From contig DATCLS010000001.1 of NCBI GenBank assembly GCA_036563805.1, positions 1 to 37,067 on the forward strand: a stretch of 37,067 nucleotides of DNA. The letters run 5' to 3'. Position numbers and translations under genes: made by a program. Positions 14,665 to 22,143 of the stretch are shown piece after piece. Every line of letters starts with the position of its first letter. Positions within the stretch are counted from its first letter, which is position 1. The notes under the pieces are model-generated. The model had not been told where the DNA came from, did no database searches, and worked only from the letters and a program-made list of their open reading frames with translations. This DNA comes from DATCLS01 sp036563805 (GTDB lineage: Bacteria > Actinomycetota > Acidimicrobiia > Acidimicrobiales > VFJN01).

Positions 14665-15540
14665 GTGGACGACGGCTCGCCGACGGACGAGAGAGACGAG
14701 ACACACGACGGCTTGCTCACGATCGGGGCGTTCTCCCGAGCCTGCCTGCTGTCGGTGAAGAGCCTGCGCGCCTACCACGAGGCGGGCATCCTCGTGCCGG
14801 CCCGGGTCGACCCCCGCACCGGGTACCGGGCCTACCACCCGTCCCAGCTGGCCGACGCCGCGGTGATCCGCCGGCTGCGGGCCCTCGACCTGCCGCTCGA
14901 CCAGGTGCGGGAGGTCGTCCAGGCCCACGACCCCGACGTGACCCGCCGGGTCCTGGCCCGCCACGAGGCCGCCATGCGGGCGCGGCTCGAGGAGGTCACC
15001 CGGATCGTGGCCGAGCTGCAGCAGGGCGTGGCCCGCCCGTCCGAGCACACCCCCGTGCACGTCCGCCGGACGCCGGCCCACCACACCCTGGCGGTGCGCG
15101 GCGAGGTGACGGCGGCCGACTTCGCCGCCTTCCTGGGCGACGCCTACGGGCGGATCGGGGCCGTGCTGGGCCGGCTGGGGCTGGAGGCCGCCGGTCCGTC
15201 CGGCGCCCTGTACCCGCCCGAGATCCCCGACGACGGGCCCGAGCCGGTCGAGGCGTTCGTGCCGATCGCCGCCCCGGCGGCGCTGCCCGACGACCGGGGG
15301 CCGGTGACCCTCGGCGAGGTGCCTGCCGCCCGGGTGGCGGTCGTCGTCCACGCCGGCCCCTACGAGACCATCGACGAGACCTACCGCCTGCTGGGGGCCT
15401 GGGTCGGCCGCCACGCCCGGCCCGCGGGCACGCCCGTCCGCGAGGTCTACCTCGTGAGCTACGGCGAGGCCGCCGACCCCGAGCAGTTCCGCACCGAGAT
15501 CCACTGGCCCATCGAGCCCATCGAGGAGGACGACCCGTGA
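14665..15540 (+). CDS. MerR-family regulator with GyrI-like effector domain
   Basis: This 291-aa protein has an N-terminal MerR winged helix (LLTIGAFSRACLLSVKSLRAYHEAG, then VDPRTGYRAYHPSQLADA), a coiled dimerisation helix to about residue 125, and a C-terminal GyrI-like/AraC effector-binding domain (residues about 131-290, with VAVVVHAGPYETIDETYRLLGAW). BmrR/TipA-like proteins of this shape bind small or multidrug ligands and untwist 19-bp-spacer promoters. Its own promoter has that spacer and a perfect palindrome. GTG at 14665 follows the -10 by 7 nt. The next gene, a VOC protein, overlaps by GTGA, so the pair probably forms a detoxification or resistance operon (inference). Confidence 0.92.
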   Translation: MDDGSPTDERDETHDGLLTIGAFSRACLLSVKSLRAYHEAGILVPARVDPRTGYRAYHPSQLADAAVIRRLRALDLPLDQVREVVQAHDPDVTRRVLARHEAAMRARLEEVTRIVAELQQGVARPSEHTPVHVRRTPAHHTLAVRGEVTAADFAAFLGDAYGRIGAVLGRLGLEAAGPSGALYPPEIPDDGPEPVEAFVPIAAPAALPDDRGPVTLGEVPAARVAVVVHAGPYETIDETYRLLGAWVGRHARPAGTPVREVYLVSYGEAADPEQFRTEIHWPIEPIEEDDP

Positions 15541-15905
15541 CCGTGACCCTGGCCAACGTGACGTTCGACTGCGACGACGCCCTCACCGTCGCCACGTTCT
15601 GGTCGGCCGCTCTCGGCCGCCCGCTCGACCCCGACCCCAGCGCCTGGTTCGCCAGCATCGGCATGGGCGACCGGACCCGGGAGAGCTGGCTGTTCGCCAA
15701 GGTCCCCGAGGCCAAGGTCGCCAAGAACCGGGTGCACGTCGACCTGGACGTCGCCCCCGGCGAGGACCCGGAGGCCGAGATCGACCGCCTGGTCGGCCTC
15801 GGCGCCAAGCGCATCGCCGACAAGGACGAGTACGGGCACGCCTGGACCGTGCTGCAGGACCCCGAGGGCAACGAGTTCTGCGTGTCCCGCGTCCCGACCG
15901 GCTGA
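15537..15905 (+). CDS. VOC/glyoxalase-like domain protein
   Basis: This 122-aa protein has the vicinal-oxygen-chelate fold. VTLANVTFDCDDALTVATFW opens the first beta-alpha-beta motif and VHVDLDV gives a metal-binding His/acid pair. GLGAKRI and YGHAWTVLQDPEGNEFCV form the closing strand, with the typical D-PEGN-FC signature. VOC proteins include glyoxalases, dioxygenases and antibiotic-binding or thiol-transferase resistance proteins. Its GTG overlaps the stop of the MerR regulator, implying coupled expression under MerR control. The ligand is unknown. Confidence 0.88.
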   Translation: MTVTLANVTFDCDDALTVATFWSAALGRPLDPDPSAWFASIGMGDRTRESWLFAKVPEAKVAKNRVHVDLDVAPGEDPEAEIDRLVGLGAKRIADKDEYGHAWTVLQDPEGNEFCVSRVPTG

Positions 15906-15912
15906 GGGCGGC

Positions 15913-15933
15913 GCCGCCGGAGCCCCCGGCGGC
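15913..15933. terminator. Bidirectional hairpin between the VOC gene and the convergent 63-aa ORF
   Basis: GCCGCCGG and CCGGCGGC form an 8-bp stem with a 5-nt loop (AGCCC) in the 33-bp gap between convergent stops at 15905 and 15939. Confidence 0.5.
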
Positions 15934-15938
15934 CCCAC

Positions 15939-16130
15939 TCACCAGGGCTCGACCCGGAGCCCCGGCCAGGTCGCCCGCCAGCGGGCGGCCTTGGCCGCGT
16001 AGTGGCCGGGCCCCAGGAACGACGCCACGTACGGGTTGGCACGCAGCAGCCGCTCCAGCGCGGCGACCTGCGCGCCGAAGTAGGTGTCCGCTGCGTCGAT
16101 GGGCCCGGTCGGGATCGGGCGCGCCTCCAT
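15939..16130 (-). CDS. Small hypothetical protein (63 aa)
   Basis: This is a 63-aa protein rich in Ala, Arg and Tyr/Trp: MEARPIPTGPIDAADTYFG, then an amphipathic helix with LERLLRAN and a C-terminal ARWRATWPGLRVEPW. I recognise no family. It lies between a convergent terminator-like hairpin and a divergent promoter region. Its ATG is preceded by TACGGT at 9 nt, the same arrangement as at the ROK kinase. That promoter pattern is the main reason for calling it real. Confidence 0.55.
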   Translation of the reverse strand: MEARPIPTGPIDAADTYFGAQVAALERLLRANPYVASFLGPGHYAAKAARWRATWPGLRVEPW

Positions 16131-16139
16131 CCGGCGCGA

Positions 16140-16145
16140 ACCGTA
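16140..16145 (-). promoter_or_regulatory. -10 element (TACGGT) for the 63-aa ORF, leaderless type
   Basis: On the minus strand TACGGT is 9 nt before the ATG at 16130 with no Shine-Dalgarno. It sits in the 83-bp divergent region shared with the WXG-like module. Confidence 0.4.
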
Positions 16146-16213
16146 GCGGCCCGGCGCCCGTACAGGGGGGTACCGAACGCCACACGGAGACGCCTCACAC
16201 GGAGGAGCTACGG

Positions 16214-17047
16214 ATGCCTCCCGCCCAGACGCGCACGCGGCCGCCGCGCCGCGCCGCCCCGGCACCGGCGGACGCCCGGACCAACTGGACCGAGCGGGTC
16301 GAACAGGTGCTCGACCGCCTGCCCCCACCGACGCTCCTGCCCGGCTTCGACCGAGGGACGCCGCTGCCCACGCCCGACGTGTTCGACGAGCCGATCCAGT
16401 CGCTCGAGCGGACCGCCGAGACCTTCGGGGTCATGGCCGACGACCTCGGGCGCGAGATCGACGACCTCCGGTGGGTCTGCAACGACGCCACCCGGTTCCG
16501 CCAGCAGTTCTCGGGCACCCGGCGGCCGCAGCTGGCCGACCGGGCCCGCGACCTGCGCGACCTGGCCGACGACCTGCGCGCCGTCCAGTCCCGCACCCGG
16601 GACGAGATCGAGTGGATCCACGCCATCGAGCGGGCCGTGCGCGACTTCCTGAGCCAGGTCCAGCTGGCGTTCGCGGCCGCCCGGAACGCGGCCGCCGAAG
16701 CGCTGGCCGACGCCCGGGACGCCCACCGGGCCGCCACGAGCGCCCTGGGCAACGCGGTGGTCGCCGTCGGCGACGTCGTCCGGGCCGGGCTGGACGAGCT
16801 GACCGGCGGCGACGGGAGCGACGAGCTCGCCCAGGCCGAGCGCCGGGCCCGCGCCGCCGTCCGGGACGCCGAGGACGCGCTCGACGCCGTCGTCGACTTC
16901 ACGACCAACTGGACGTTCAACGGCGCCAACCTGCCCTCGGCGAGGAGCCGGGCCTGGTACGACGTCGACGCTTTCATGGCCCGGAAGGCCCAGACGCCCG
17001 AGGCCTACGGCGTCCCCTACGCGGCGCGGGGGCCGTACGCGCCATGA
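16214..17047 (+). CDS. WXG100/type VII-associated-like helical protein
   Basis: This 277-aa, Ala/Arg/Asp-rich, almost wholly helical protein has no signal peptide or transmembrane helix. Near residues 86-125 the pattern W-x-C-x-DA-x-x-FR, then RRPQLADRARDLRDLADDLRA, resembles WXG100-like chaperones and substrates of actinobacterial type VII secretion (inferred from pattern; Cys replaces the usual Gly). A long coiled region follows, then a C-terminal section with WTFNGANLPSARSRAWYDV. ATG at 16214 has GGAGGAG 6 nt upstream. Its stop overlaps a 41-aa ORF by ATGA, opening a three-gene unit. No secretion ATPase is in the window. Confidence 0.75.
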   Translation: MPPAQTRTRPPRRAAPAPADARTNWTERVEQVLDRLPPPTLLPGFDRGTPLPTPDVFDEPIQSLERTAETFGVMADDLGREIDDLRWVCNDATRFRQQFSGTRRPQLADRARDLRDLADDLRAVQSRTRDEIEWIHAIERAVRDFLSQVQLAFAAARNAAAEALADARDAHRAATSALGNAVVAVGDVVRAGLDELTGGDGSDELAQAERRARAAVRDAEDALDAVVDFTTNWTFNGANLPSARSRAWYDVDAFMARKAQTPEAYGVPYAARGPYAP

Positions 17048-17169
17048 GCGGCACGCTGACCTACACCGTGGCCCCGGGCCGGCTCGACCTGGGCCGGGAC
17101 GAGCTGGTGGCGCTGGCGGGGCAGGCCGTGGTCCGGGCCCTGGCCGAGACCCTGGAGGTACTGCGATGA
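17044..17169 (+). CDS. 41-aa protein between the WXG-like and 508-aa genes
   Basis: The sequence begins MSGTLTYTVAPGRLDLGRDE and ends in an amphipathic helix, VVRALAETLEVLR. It is coupled on both sides by ATGA overlaps (17044-17047 and 17166-17169), which is strong structural evidence for translation despite its size. I recognise no family; a beta-hairpin followed by a helix is plausible. It probably works with its neighbours as a small adaptor or chaperone-like component (inference). Confidence 0.7.
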   Translation: MSGTLTYTVAPGRLDLGRDELVALAGQAVVRALAETLEVLR

Positions 17170-18692
17170 GAGAGCCCCCCGAGCCGCGCACGCAGGCCGC
17201 ACCCGGCGCCCGGCCGGCCTCGGCCCCGGCTCCCCCGACCACGACCGCCCCGACCACCACGACCGCCCCGGGCGGCGGGGGCGATGCGACCGGCACGTCC
17301 GAGGCCGACGTCATCGGCCTGATCGCGGTGGGCACCCAGTTCGGCTTGGCCGGCCTCCAGGCGGCCGACGCCACGGTGCGGCTGGCCAGCGGCCCGGTGC
17401 GCGCCCCGGGCCTAATGCTGGCCCTGGCCATGGCCGGTGAGCGGGGCTGGGCGGTGCTCGGCCGGATGCAGGAGGTCGCCCTGCTGCGGGGCGACCAGTC
17501 CCTGGCCCGTGCCGCCTGGGACGTCGGGATGGACGGCGTCACGCTCGGCGCCGCGGCGCTCCGCTTCATGGCGGCCGACGACGGCTTCCTCACCGACCCG
17601 GTGATCACCGTGCCCCTCGACCGAGCCGAGGGCGTCGATGTCGAGCGGCGGGTGACGTTCACGTTCGACGGCGACGTCACCTACGAGGGCATCAACGTGG
17701 CCGCCGGCACCCAGCTCGTGGTCGAGTACCTGGCCAACGGACTGGTCCGGGTCAGCCTGCGCGGCGACGTGCGGCTCGGCGGCGAGCTGGCCTCGTCGGG
17801 GGCCGGGGGCATCAGCGCCGGGGCCGGGCCGCTGGCCGGCGTGAGCTGGCTGGTGGCCGACGAGCGGGAGGCGTCGCGCTTCGTGGCGCTGCTGGCGCTG
17901 GCCGGCGGGGCGTCGGCGGCGTCGCACCCGGCGGTGCCGATGGCGCTCGGCCTGTCGGGCGCCGTCGCCCCGATCCCCCTGCCCCAGACGGTCACGGTCG
18001 GCGCGAGCGAGGTCGTCCAGGGCAGCCTGACGGCCGGCCAGGTGACCGCCGGCGCGGCCGAGGTCCGGGGCACCGGCCAGGTCACCATCGACGCGGACGG
18101 CAACCGGTCCTACGAGGTCAGGCTCGAGGGCCAGCTCAGCGCGAGCCTCGCCGGCCCCGTGCTCGACGGCCTGCCGCCCGACGTCCGGGCCCAGCTCCCG
18201 GGCGGGGCGACCTGGACCGACCCCGACGTCTTCGAGGCCGCCGGCGAGGTGGCGCTGGAGGTCAGGACCGACGCCCGCAACGACGTCGAGTCGGTCACCG
18301 TGACGCTCGGCGCGTCGGCCGGGCAGGGCACGGGCCTGTCGACCTCGGTCGCCTCGGCCCAGTCCACCGCCGGCGAGAAGGTCGAGGTCACGATCGAGCT
18401 CGACGCGGACGAGCTGCGGGCCCTCGGGCCCCCGGGCCAGCGGGTGCTGGCGGCCCTGGCCCAGAACCGCCCGGACCTGGCGGCCGCGGCGCTGGGCGAG
18501 ATCGGCGGCGCCATAGCCGGCCACGCCAGCGACCCCGACTACAGCCGCTACACGACCGTGTCGAACGGCGGCGGGATCGAGCGGGGCGCGGCCGGCGTCT
18601 CGGGCGGCGGCTCGGTCACGATCGAGGAAACCGAGGACGACGAGCTCGGCGCTCGACCGGAACGCCCCGGGCGAACCGGCCAGCCCGGCTGA
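17166..18692 (+). CDS. 508-aa beta-rich protein of unknown function with WXG-like N-terminal region
   Basis: This protein has a low-complexity Pro/Thr/Ala N-terminus (about residues 1-45). Next comes a helical segment (about 48-140) ending AAWDVGMDGVTLGAAALRF, which resembles the C-terminal half of ESX-associated WXG-like domains. A long Gly/Val/Thr-rich beta region (about 150-420) has alternating V-x-V-x patterns (RVTFTFDGDVTYEGINV, QVTIDADGNRSYEVRLEG), and the tail is acidic. No signal peptide, transmembrane helix or catalytic motif is visible. It is the last gene of the coupled three-gene unit and ends before a perfect 15-bp hairpin. It may be a secreted or structural effector; unproven. 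Confidence 0.75.
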   Translation: MREPPEPRTQAAPGARPASAPAPPTTTAPTTTTAPGGGGDATGTSEADVIGLIAVGTQFGLAGLQAADATVRLASGPVRAPGLMLALAMAGERGWAVLGRMQEVALLRGDQSLARAAWDVGMDGVTLGAAALRFMAADDGFLTDPVITVPLDRAEGVDVERRVTFTFDGDVTYEGINVAAGTQLVVEYLANGLVRVSLRGDVRLGGELASSGAGGISAGAGPLAGVSWLVADEREASRFVALLALAGGASAASHPAVPMALGLSGAVAPIPLPQTVTVGASEVVQGSLTAGQVTAGAAEVRGTGQVTIDADGNRSYEVRLEGQLSASLAGPVLDGLPPDVRAQLPGGATWTDPDVFEAAGEVALEVRTDARNDVESVTVTLGASAGQGTGLSTSVASAQSTAGEKVEVTIELDADELRALGPPGQRVLAALAQNRPDLAAAALGEIGGAIAGHASDPDYSRYTTVSNGGGIERGAAGVSGGGSVTIEETEDDELGARPERPGRTGQPG

Positions 18693-18713
18693 CCGTCGAG
18701 CCGCCGAGCCGCC

Positions 18714-18746
18714 GGGCCGGGCCGCCGGCCCCCGGCGGCCCGGCCC
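18714..18746. terminator. Perfect 15-bp stem-loop between convergent genes
   Basis: GGGCCGGGCCGCCGG (18714-18728) and CCGGCGGCCCGGCCC (18732-18746) form a perfect 15-bp stem with a 3-nt CCC loop, immediately abutting the stop codon of the convergent deacetylase gene. It could terminate transcription in both directions. Confidence 0.7.
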
Positions 18747-19481
18747 TCAGCCGAAGCGCAGGCGCCGGAACGCCTCGGCGTGGGGCACCCCGAGCGGCGC
18801 CCCGGCCTCGGCCGTCCGGGCCCGGATGAGGCGGCCGACCAGCGCCGGGTCGCCGCCCACCCGGCTCTCGTGGCACTGCACGGCCTTCACCTTCTTGTCG
18901 ACCACCGACGAGATGTCCACCCCGACGTCGGGCTCGAGCGTTCCCGACAGCAGCATGATCCGCACCTGGTGGGGCGGGCCGGCCGCCGGGAAGTAGAGCG
19001 GGCTGGCGGCGGCGGGCGCCACGGCGTCGAGGACCGCCCAGCCCACCTCGCGGTGGTCGCGGTGGTTCACGTAGCTGTCGCCGAAGTACACGGCCGTGGG
19101 GTCGGGGGCCACCACCACGTCGGGCCGGTGGGTCCGCAGGAGGGCGACCAGCCGGCCCCGCAGCTCGACGTCGTTGGTCACCTCGCCGTCGGGCAGGCCG
19201 AGCCGCTCGACCCCGGCCAGGCCGAGCACGGCCGCCGCCGCGTCCACCTCGGCAGCCCGGCGCCGGGTGAGCTCGGCCGGGTCGGTCTCGGCGTGCGGCG
19301 ACCCCTTGTCGCCGGCGTTCACGATCACGAGTCGCACCTCGGCCCCCGCCTCGGCCCAGCGGGCCAACGTCCCGCCGCACGACATCTCGGGGTCGTCGGG
19401 GTGGGCGTAGACGGCGAGCACCCGGTCCGGTTCCTCGGTCATGGCCTCGGTGGCGGCGGGCGCCGCCCCGTACACGGTCAC
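18747..19481 (-). CDS. LmbE/PIG-L family N-acetylglucosaminyl deacetylase-like protein
   Basis: This 244-aa protein has the family's zinc motif AHPDDPEMSCGG near residues 26-37 (His27, Asp29, Asp30). It also has NAGDKGSPHAETDPAELTRRR, the conserved YVNHRDHREVG segment with the third metal ligand, and CHESRVGG near the end. Actinobacterial members deacetylate mycothiol intermediates or conjugates (MshB, Mca) or other GlcNAc-type amides. This one cannot be assigned to either with confidence. The GTG at 19481 has GGAGGG directly upstream; ATG at 19442 is an alternative. It lies downstream of the threonine aldolase gene on the same strand, about 140 bp away. Confidence 0.9.
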   Translation of the reverse strand: MTVYGAAPAATEAMTEEPDRVLAVYAHPDDPEMSCGGTLARWAEAGAEVRLVIVNAGDKGSPHAETDPAELTRRRAAEVDAAAAVLGLAGVERLGLPDGEVTNDVELRGRLVALLRTHRPDVVVAPDPTAVYFGDSYVNHRDHREVGWAVLDAVAPAAASPLYFPAAGPPHQVRIMLLSGTLEPDVGVDISSVVDKKVKAVQCHESRVGGDPALVGRLIRARTAEAGAPLGVPHAEAFRRLRFG

Positions 19482-19586
19482 CGCTCCCTCCGGCTCGCCT
19501 CGCGGCCCTGGCCGACCCCGACGGTCGCCCGACGGTCCCGGGCGCTCGCCCGGCCGGCCCCTCCGGCGTCGATACCTGTGTCGCTC

Positions 19587-19674
19587 GCCCGACTGATCCC
19601 TGTGTCGTCCGCCCCGTTTCCGCTCACGGTGCCCTCCGGATCGCCTCGATGGCCCGATTGATCCCGGCGTCGTC
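19587..19674. repeat. 23-bp direct repeat pair at the 3' end of the threonine aldolase gene
   Basis: The 19587-19609 sequence starting GCCCGACTGATCCC matches 19652-19674 starting GCCCGATTGATCCC at 20 of 23 positions, 65 bp apart. The second copy encodes part of the aldolase C-terminus; the first lies beyond its stop. It looks like a duplication scar of the gene end. Confidence 0.55.
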
Positions 19675-20661
19675 GACGCCGGCGTGGGTCACGAGCCGCA
19701 CCAGGCGGGGTCCGAGGGTCACGGCCCCGATCCCCTCCCCGGCCAGCCACGCCAGCAGCGCCGCCGGGTCGTCGTGCTCGAACAGCACGACGTTGGTCTC
19801 GACGGCGTCGGGGTCACAGCCCGACGCCGGCCACCGCTCGGCGACGGCCTCGGCCAGGCGCCGGGCCCGGGCGTGGTCGTCGGCCAAGCGGTCGATCATC
19901 GTGTCGAGCGCCACCAGCCCGGCGGCGGCCAGCACCCCGACCTGGCGCATGCCGCCGCCCAGCCGCTTGCGCTCCAGCCGGGCCCGCCCGATCAGGTCGG
20001 CCGGGCCGGCGAGCAGCGACCCCACCGGCGCCCCCAGGCCCTTGGACAGGCAGCAGGTGACGAGCGTGGCGGGCGCCGAGTAGTCGGCGACCCGGACCCC
20101 GGTGGCGACGCTGGCGTTGAACAAGCGGGCGCCGTCGAGATGGACAGGGACGCCGGCGTCGGCCACCGCCAGCAGCCGGTCGAGCGGCCAGGCCCGGCCC
20201 CCGGACGCCAGGTGGGTGTTCTCGACGCACACGGCGCCCGGCGGCGGCCAGCGGTGCCCGGCCCCCTCGACCAGGTGGATGATCTCGGCGGGGTCGATCG
20301 TGCCGTCGTGGTCGTCGAGCGTGTGGAGCTGCGCCACCTGGTTGAGGCCGAAGGCGCCGGCCTCGTGGGTGACGACGTGCTGGCGCCGGCCGGCGATGAC
20401 CAGCGAGCCCGGCGGGGCCAGCACCCGCAGGGCGACCTGGTTGGCCATCGTGCCCGACGGCAGGAACAACGCGGCCTCCTTGCCGGTCAGCTCGGCGAAG
20501 ACCTCCTGGAGCCGGTTGACGGTGGGGTCGTCGCCGAACCCGTCGTCGCCCACCTCGGCCTCGGCCATCGCCCGCCGCATCTCGGGCGTGGGCCGGGTCA
20601 CGGTGTCGCTGCGGAGGTCGACGGAGTAGGTCGGGATCGTCCTGTCCTGGCGGACCGCCAT
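19624..20661 (-). CDS. ltaE: Low-specificity L-threonine aldolase
   Basis: This 345-aa fold-type I PLP enzyme opens with VDLRSDTVTRPTPEMRRAMA and has DDPTVNRLQEVFAELTGKEAALFLPSGTMANQ. The co-factor region carries HLDGARLFNA (PLP-contacting Asp/Arg), and VTCCLSKGLGAPVGS holds the Schiff-base Lys near residue 207. The enzyme cleaves L-threonine or L-allo-threonine to glycine and acetaldehyde. Length matches the family. ATG at 20661 follows a TACCGT hexamer by 7 nt, part of a palindrome shared with the divergent phosphatase gene, so the transcript is probably leaderless. The LmbE-type gene lies downstream on the same strand. Confidence 0.95.
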   Translation of the reverse strand: MAVRQDRTIPTYSVDLRSDTVTRPTPEMRRAMAEAEVGDDGFGDDPTVNRLQEVFAELTGKEAALFLPSGTMANQVALRVLAPPGSLVIAGRRQHVVTHEAGAFGLNQVAQLHTLDDHDGTIDPAEIIHLVEGAGHRWPPPGAVCVENTHLASGGRAWPLDRLLAVADAGVPVHLDGARLFNASVATGVRVADYSAPATLVTCCLSKGLGAPVGSLLAGPADLIGRARLERKRLGGGMRQVGVLAAAGLVALDTMIDRLADDHARARRLAEAVAERWPASGCDPDAVETNVVLFEHDDPAALLAWLAGEGIGAVTLGPRLVRLVTHAGVDDAGINRAIEAIRRAP

Positions 20662-20668
20662 CGGCCGC

Positions 20669-20678
20669 ACGGTACCGT
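20669..20678. promoter_or_regulatory. Symmetric -10 element for divergent ltaE and inositol-phosphatase genes
   Basis: The palindrome ACGGTACCGT reads TACCGT on both strands. On the minus strand it is 7 nt before the ltaE ATG (20661); on the plus strand it is 11 nt before the ATG at 20690. No Shine-Dalgarno is visible on either side. One symmetric sequence therefore appears to serve as the -10 of both promoters. Confidence 0.55.
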
Positions 20679-20689
20679 CACTGACCGCC

Positions 20690-21559
20690 ATGTCCGCGCT
20701 CCCCGGCCCCTCCCCCGACCCGGGCACGCTCGTGTCCCTCGCCCGCCGGGCGGCCGAGCGCGCCGGCGACCTGCTCCTCGACGGCGTGCACCGCCGACGC
20801 ACCCTGGTCGAGACCAAGTCCACCGGCACCGACATGGTCAGCGAGATGGACCGGGCGTCCGAGGCGCTGATCGTCGAGACGCTGCTGGCCGACCGGCCCG
20901 ACGACGGGATCGTCGGCGAGGAGGGCAGCGAGCGGGCGGGCACGACCGGCGTGCGGTGGGTGATCGACCCGCTCGACGGCACCACGAACTATTTGTACGC
21001 CCACCCGGGCTGGGCGGTCTCGATCGCAGCCGAGATCGACGACGGGTCCGCCGGCGACACGGACGATCGACCCAACGGCGACGCCGGCGAGCGCCGGGTC
21101 GTCGCCGGCGTCGTGCTCGACCCCGTCCACGGCGACGTGTTCACCGCCACTGCGGGCGGCGGCGCCTTCCGCAACGACCGCCCCATCGCCTGCTCCGACC
21201 AGCGGGACCTGGCCCTGTCGCTGGTCGCCACCGGGTTCGGCTACCGGCCCGAGCGGCGGGCGCACCAGGCCCAAGTCGTGGCCGGCCTGATCGCCCAGGT
21301 GCGCGACATCCGGCGCATGGGCGCGGCCGCCGTCGACCTGTGCTCGGTGGCCTGCGGCCGGGTCGACGCCTACTACGAGCGGGGCCTGGCGTGGTGGGAT
21401 CTGGCCGCCGGGTCGCTGATCGCCGCCGAGGCCGGTGCGGTGGTCACGGCGCTCGACGGCGGGCCGCTCACCGCCGGCTCGGTGCTGGCCGCGGCGCCGG
21501 GGATCGCCACGTCTCTCCGTGACCGCCTGTCCGCCCTGGGTGCCGGGTCGGGGCCCTGA
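20690..21559 (+). CDS. Inositol monophosphatase family protein
   Basis: This 289-aa protein has every motif of the Mg2+-dependent, Li+-sensitive phosphatase superfamily: GEEG at 76-79, WVIDPLDGTTNY at 90-101 (metal-binding D-x-x-D-G-T/S) and LAWWDLAAGSLIAAEAG near 231-247. Substrates in the family include myo-inositol-1-phosphate (a mycothiol and phosphatidylinositol precursor step in actinobacteria), histidinol phosphate, fructose-1,6-bisphosphate and PAP. An acidic, Gly-rich insert (DDGSAGDTDDRPNG) near residues 117-130 is unusual. It is transcribed divergently from ltaE. Substrate remains open. Confidence 0.92.
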   Translation: MSALPGPSPDPGTLVSLARRAAERAGDLLLDGVHRRRTLVETKSTGTDMVSEMDRASEALIVETLLADRPDDGIVGEEGSERAGTTGVRWVIDPLDGTTNYLYAHPGWAVSIAAEIDDGSAGDTDDRPNGDAGERRVVAGVVLDPVHGDVFTATAGGGAFRNDRPIACSDQRDLALSLVATGFGYRPERRAHQAQVVAGLIAQVRDIRRMGAAAVDLCSVACGRVDAYYERGLAWWDLAAGSLIAAEAGAVVTALDGGPLTAGSVLAAAPGIATSLRDRLSALGAGSGP

Positions 21560-21642
21560 CGGGCGGCGCCGGGGCACTCGTCACTGGACTGCAACGAACT
21601 TATGCCGCGGGTCGTCACGAGGCCCGGTCATCCTTGGGCGCA

Positions 21643-22032
21643 ATGACCGCCGCCACCGCCGGGTCGCCGCCGCGTCCCAACCTCGACGCCAACGACCCGG
21701 GCTCCGCCGCCACCACCGAGCCCCGCGACCGGGGCGACCGGGCCACGTCGATCACCGTCACGACCGAGGGGACCACCGTCGTGATCGCCGTCGAGCACAC
21801 GCTGGACGCCCCGGAGGGCGAGGCGCTGCTCGAGGCCGCCAGGGCGGCGCTGGCCGCCCGGCCCGACCGCCTCGACATCGACCTGCGGGCGATCGACGGC
21901 TACACCGAGGAGGGGGCGCGGGCGCTGGTGGCGTGCCGCGACCTCAGCGCCGAGCTGCCCGAGGGCCTCCACTACCGGACGGGCAAGGGCCCCGGCCGCG
22001 ACGCCCTGCTCGCCGCCTACCAGGAAGGCTGA
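21643..22032 (+). CDS. STAS-like small protein
   Basis: This 129-aa protein has a disordered N-terminus of about 35 residues. A compact alpha/beta domain follows (ITVTTEGTTVVIAVEHTL, then EGEALLEAARAALAARPDRLDIDLRAIDGYTEEGARALV), whose strand-helix order resembles STAS/anti-sigma-antagonist domains. The phosphorylatable Ser/Thr of SpoIIAA-type proteins is replaced by a Gly-Tyr-Thr-Glu context, so regulation may differ. ATG at 21643 is used; a TTG three codons earlier is possible. A hairpin 50 nt past the stop separates it from the two-component genes. The fold call is tentative. Confidence 0.6.
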   Translation: MTAATAGSPPRPNLDANDPGSAATTEPRDRGDRATSITVTTEGTTVVIAVEHTLDAPEGEALLEAARAALAARPDRLDIDLRAIDGYTEEGARALVACRDLSAELPEGLHYRTGKGPGRDALLAAYQEG

Positions 22033-22082
22033 CGGCCCGCCGACAGGCCGCCGACGCCCCCGCCGACACCCCGGGACGACAC

Positions 22083-22102
22083 GGCCGGCGACGGCGCCGG
22101 CC
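22083..22102 (+). terminator. Hairpin between the STAS-like and response-regulator genes
   Basis: GGCCGGCG (22083-22090) and CGCCGGCC (22095-22102) form a perfect 8-bp stem with an ACGG loop, in the 111-bp gap after the STAS-like gene. Confidence 0.45.
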
Positions 22103-22143
22103 CGCCGGGTGGTCGGCACGTGCCGGCCGGATGAGGCACCATC

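Noticed and set aside
19684..21522. 612-codon plus-strand frame crossing the ltaE/phosphatase divergent region
   Set aside because: It covers two genes with secure motifs and their promoters; no domain of its own.
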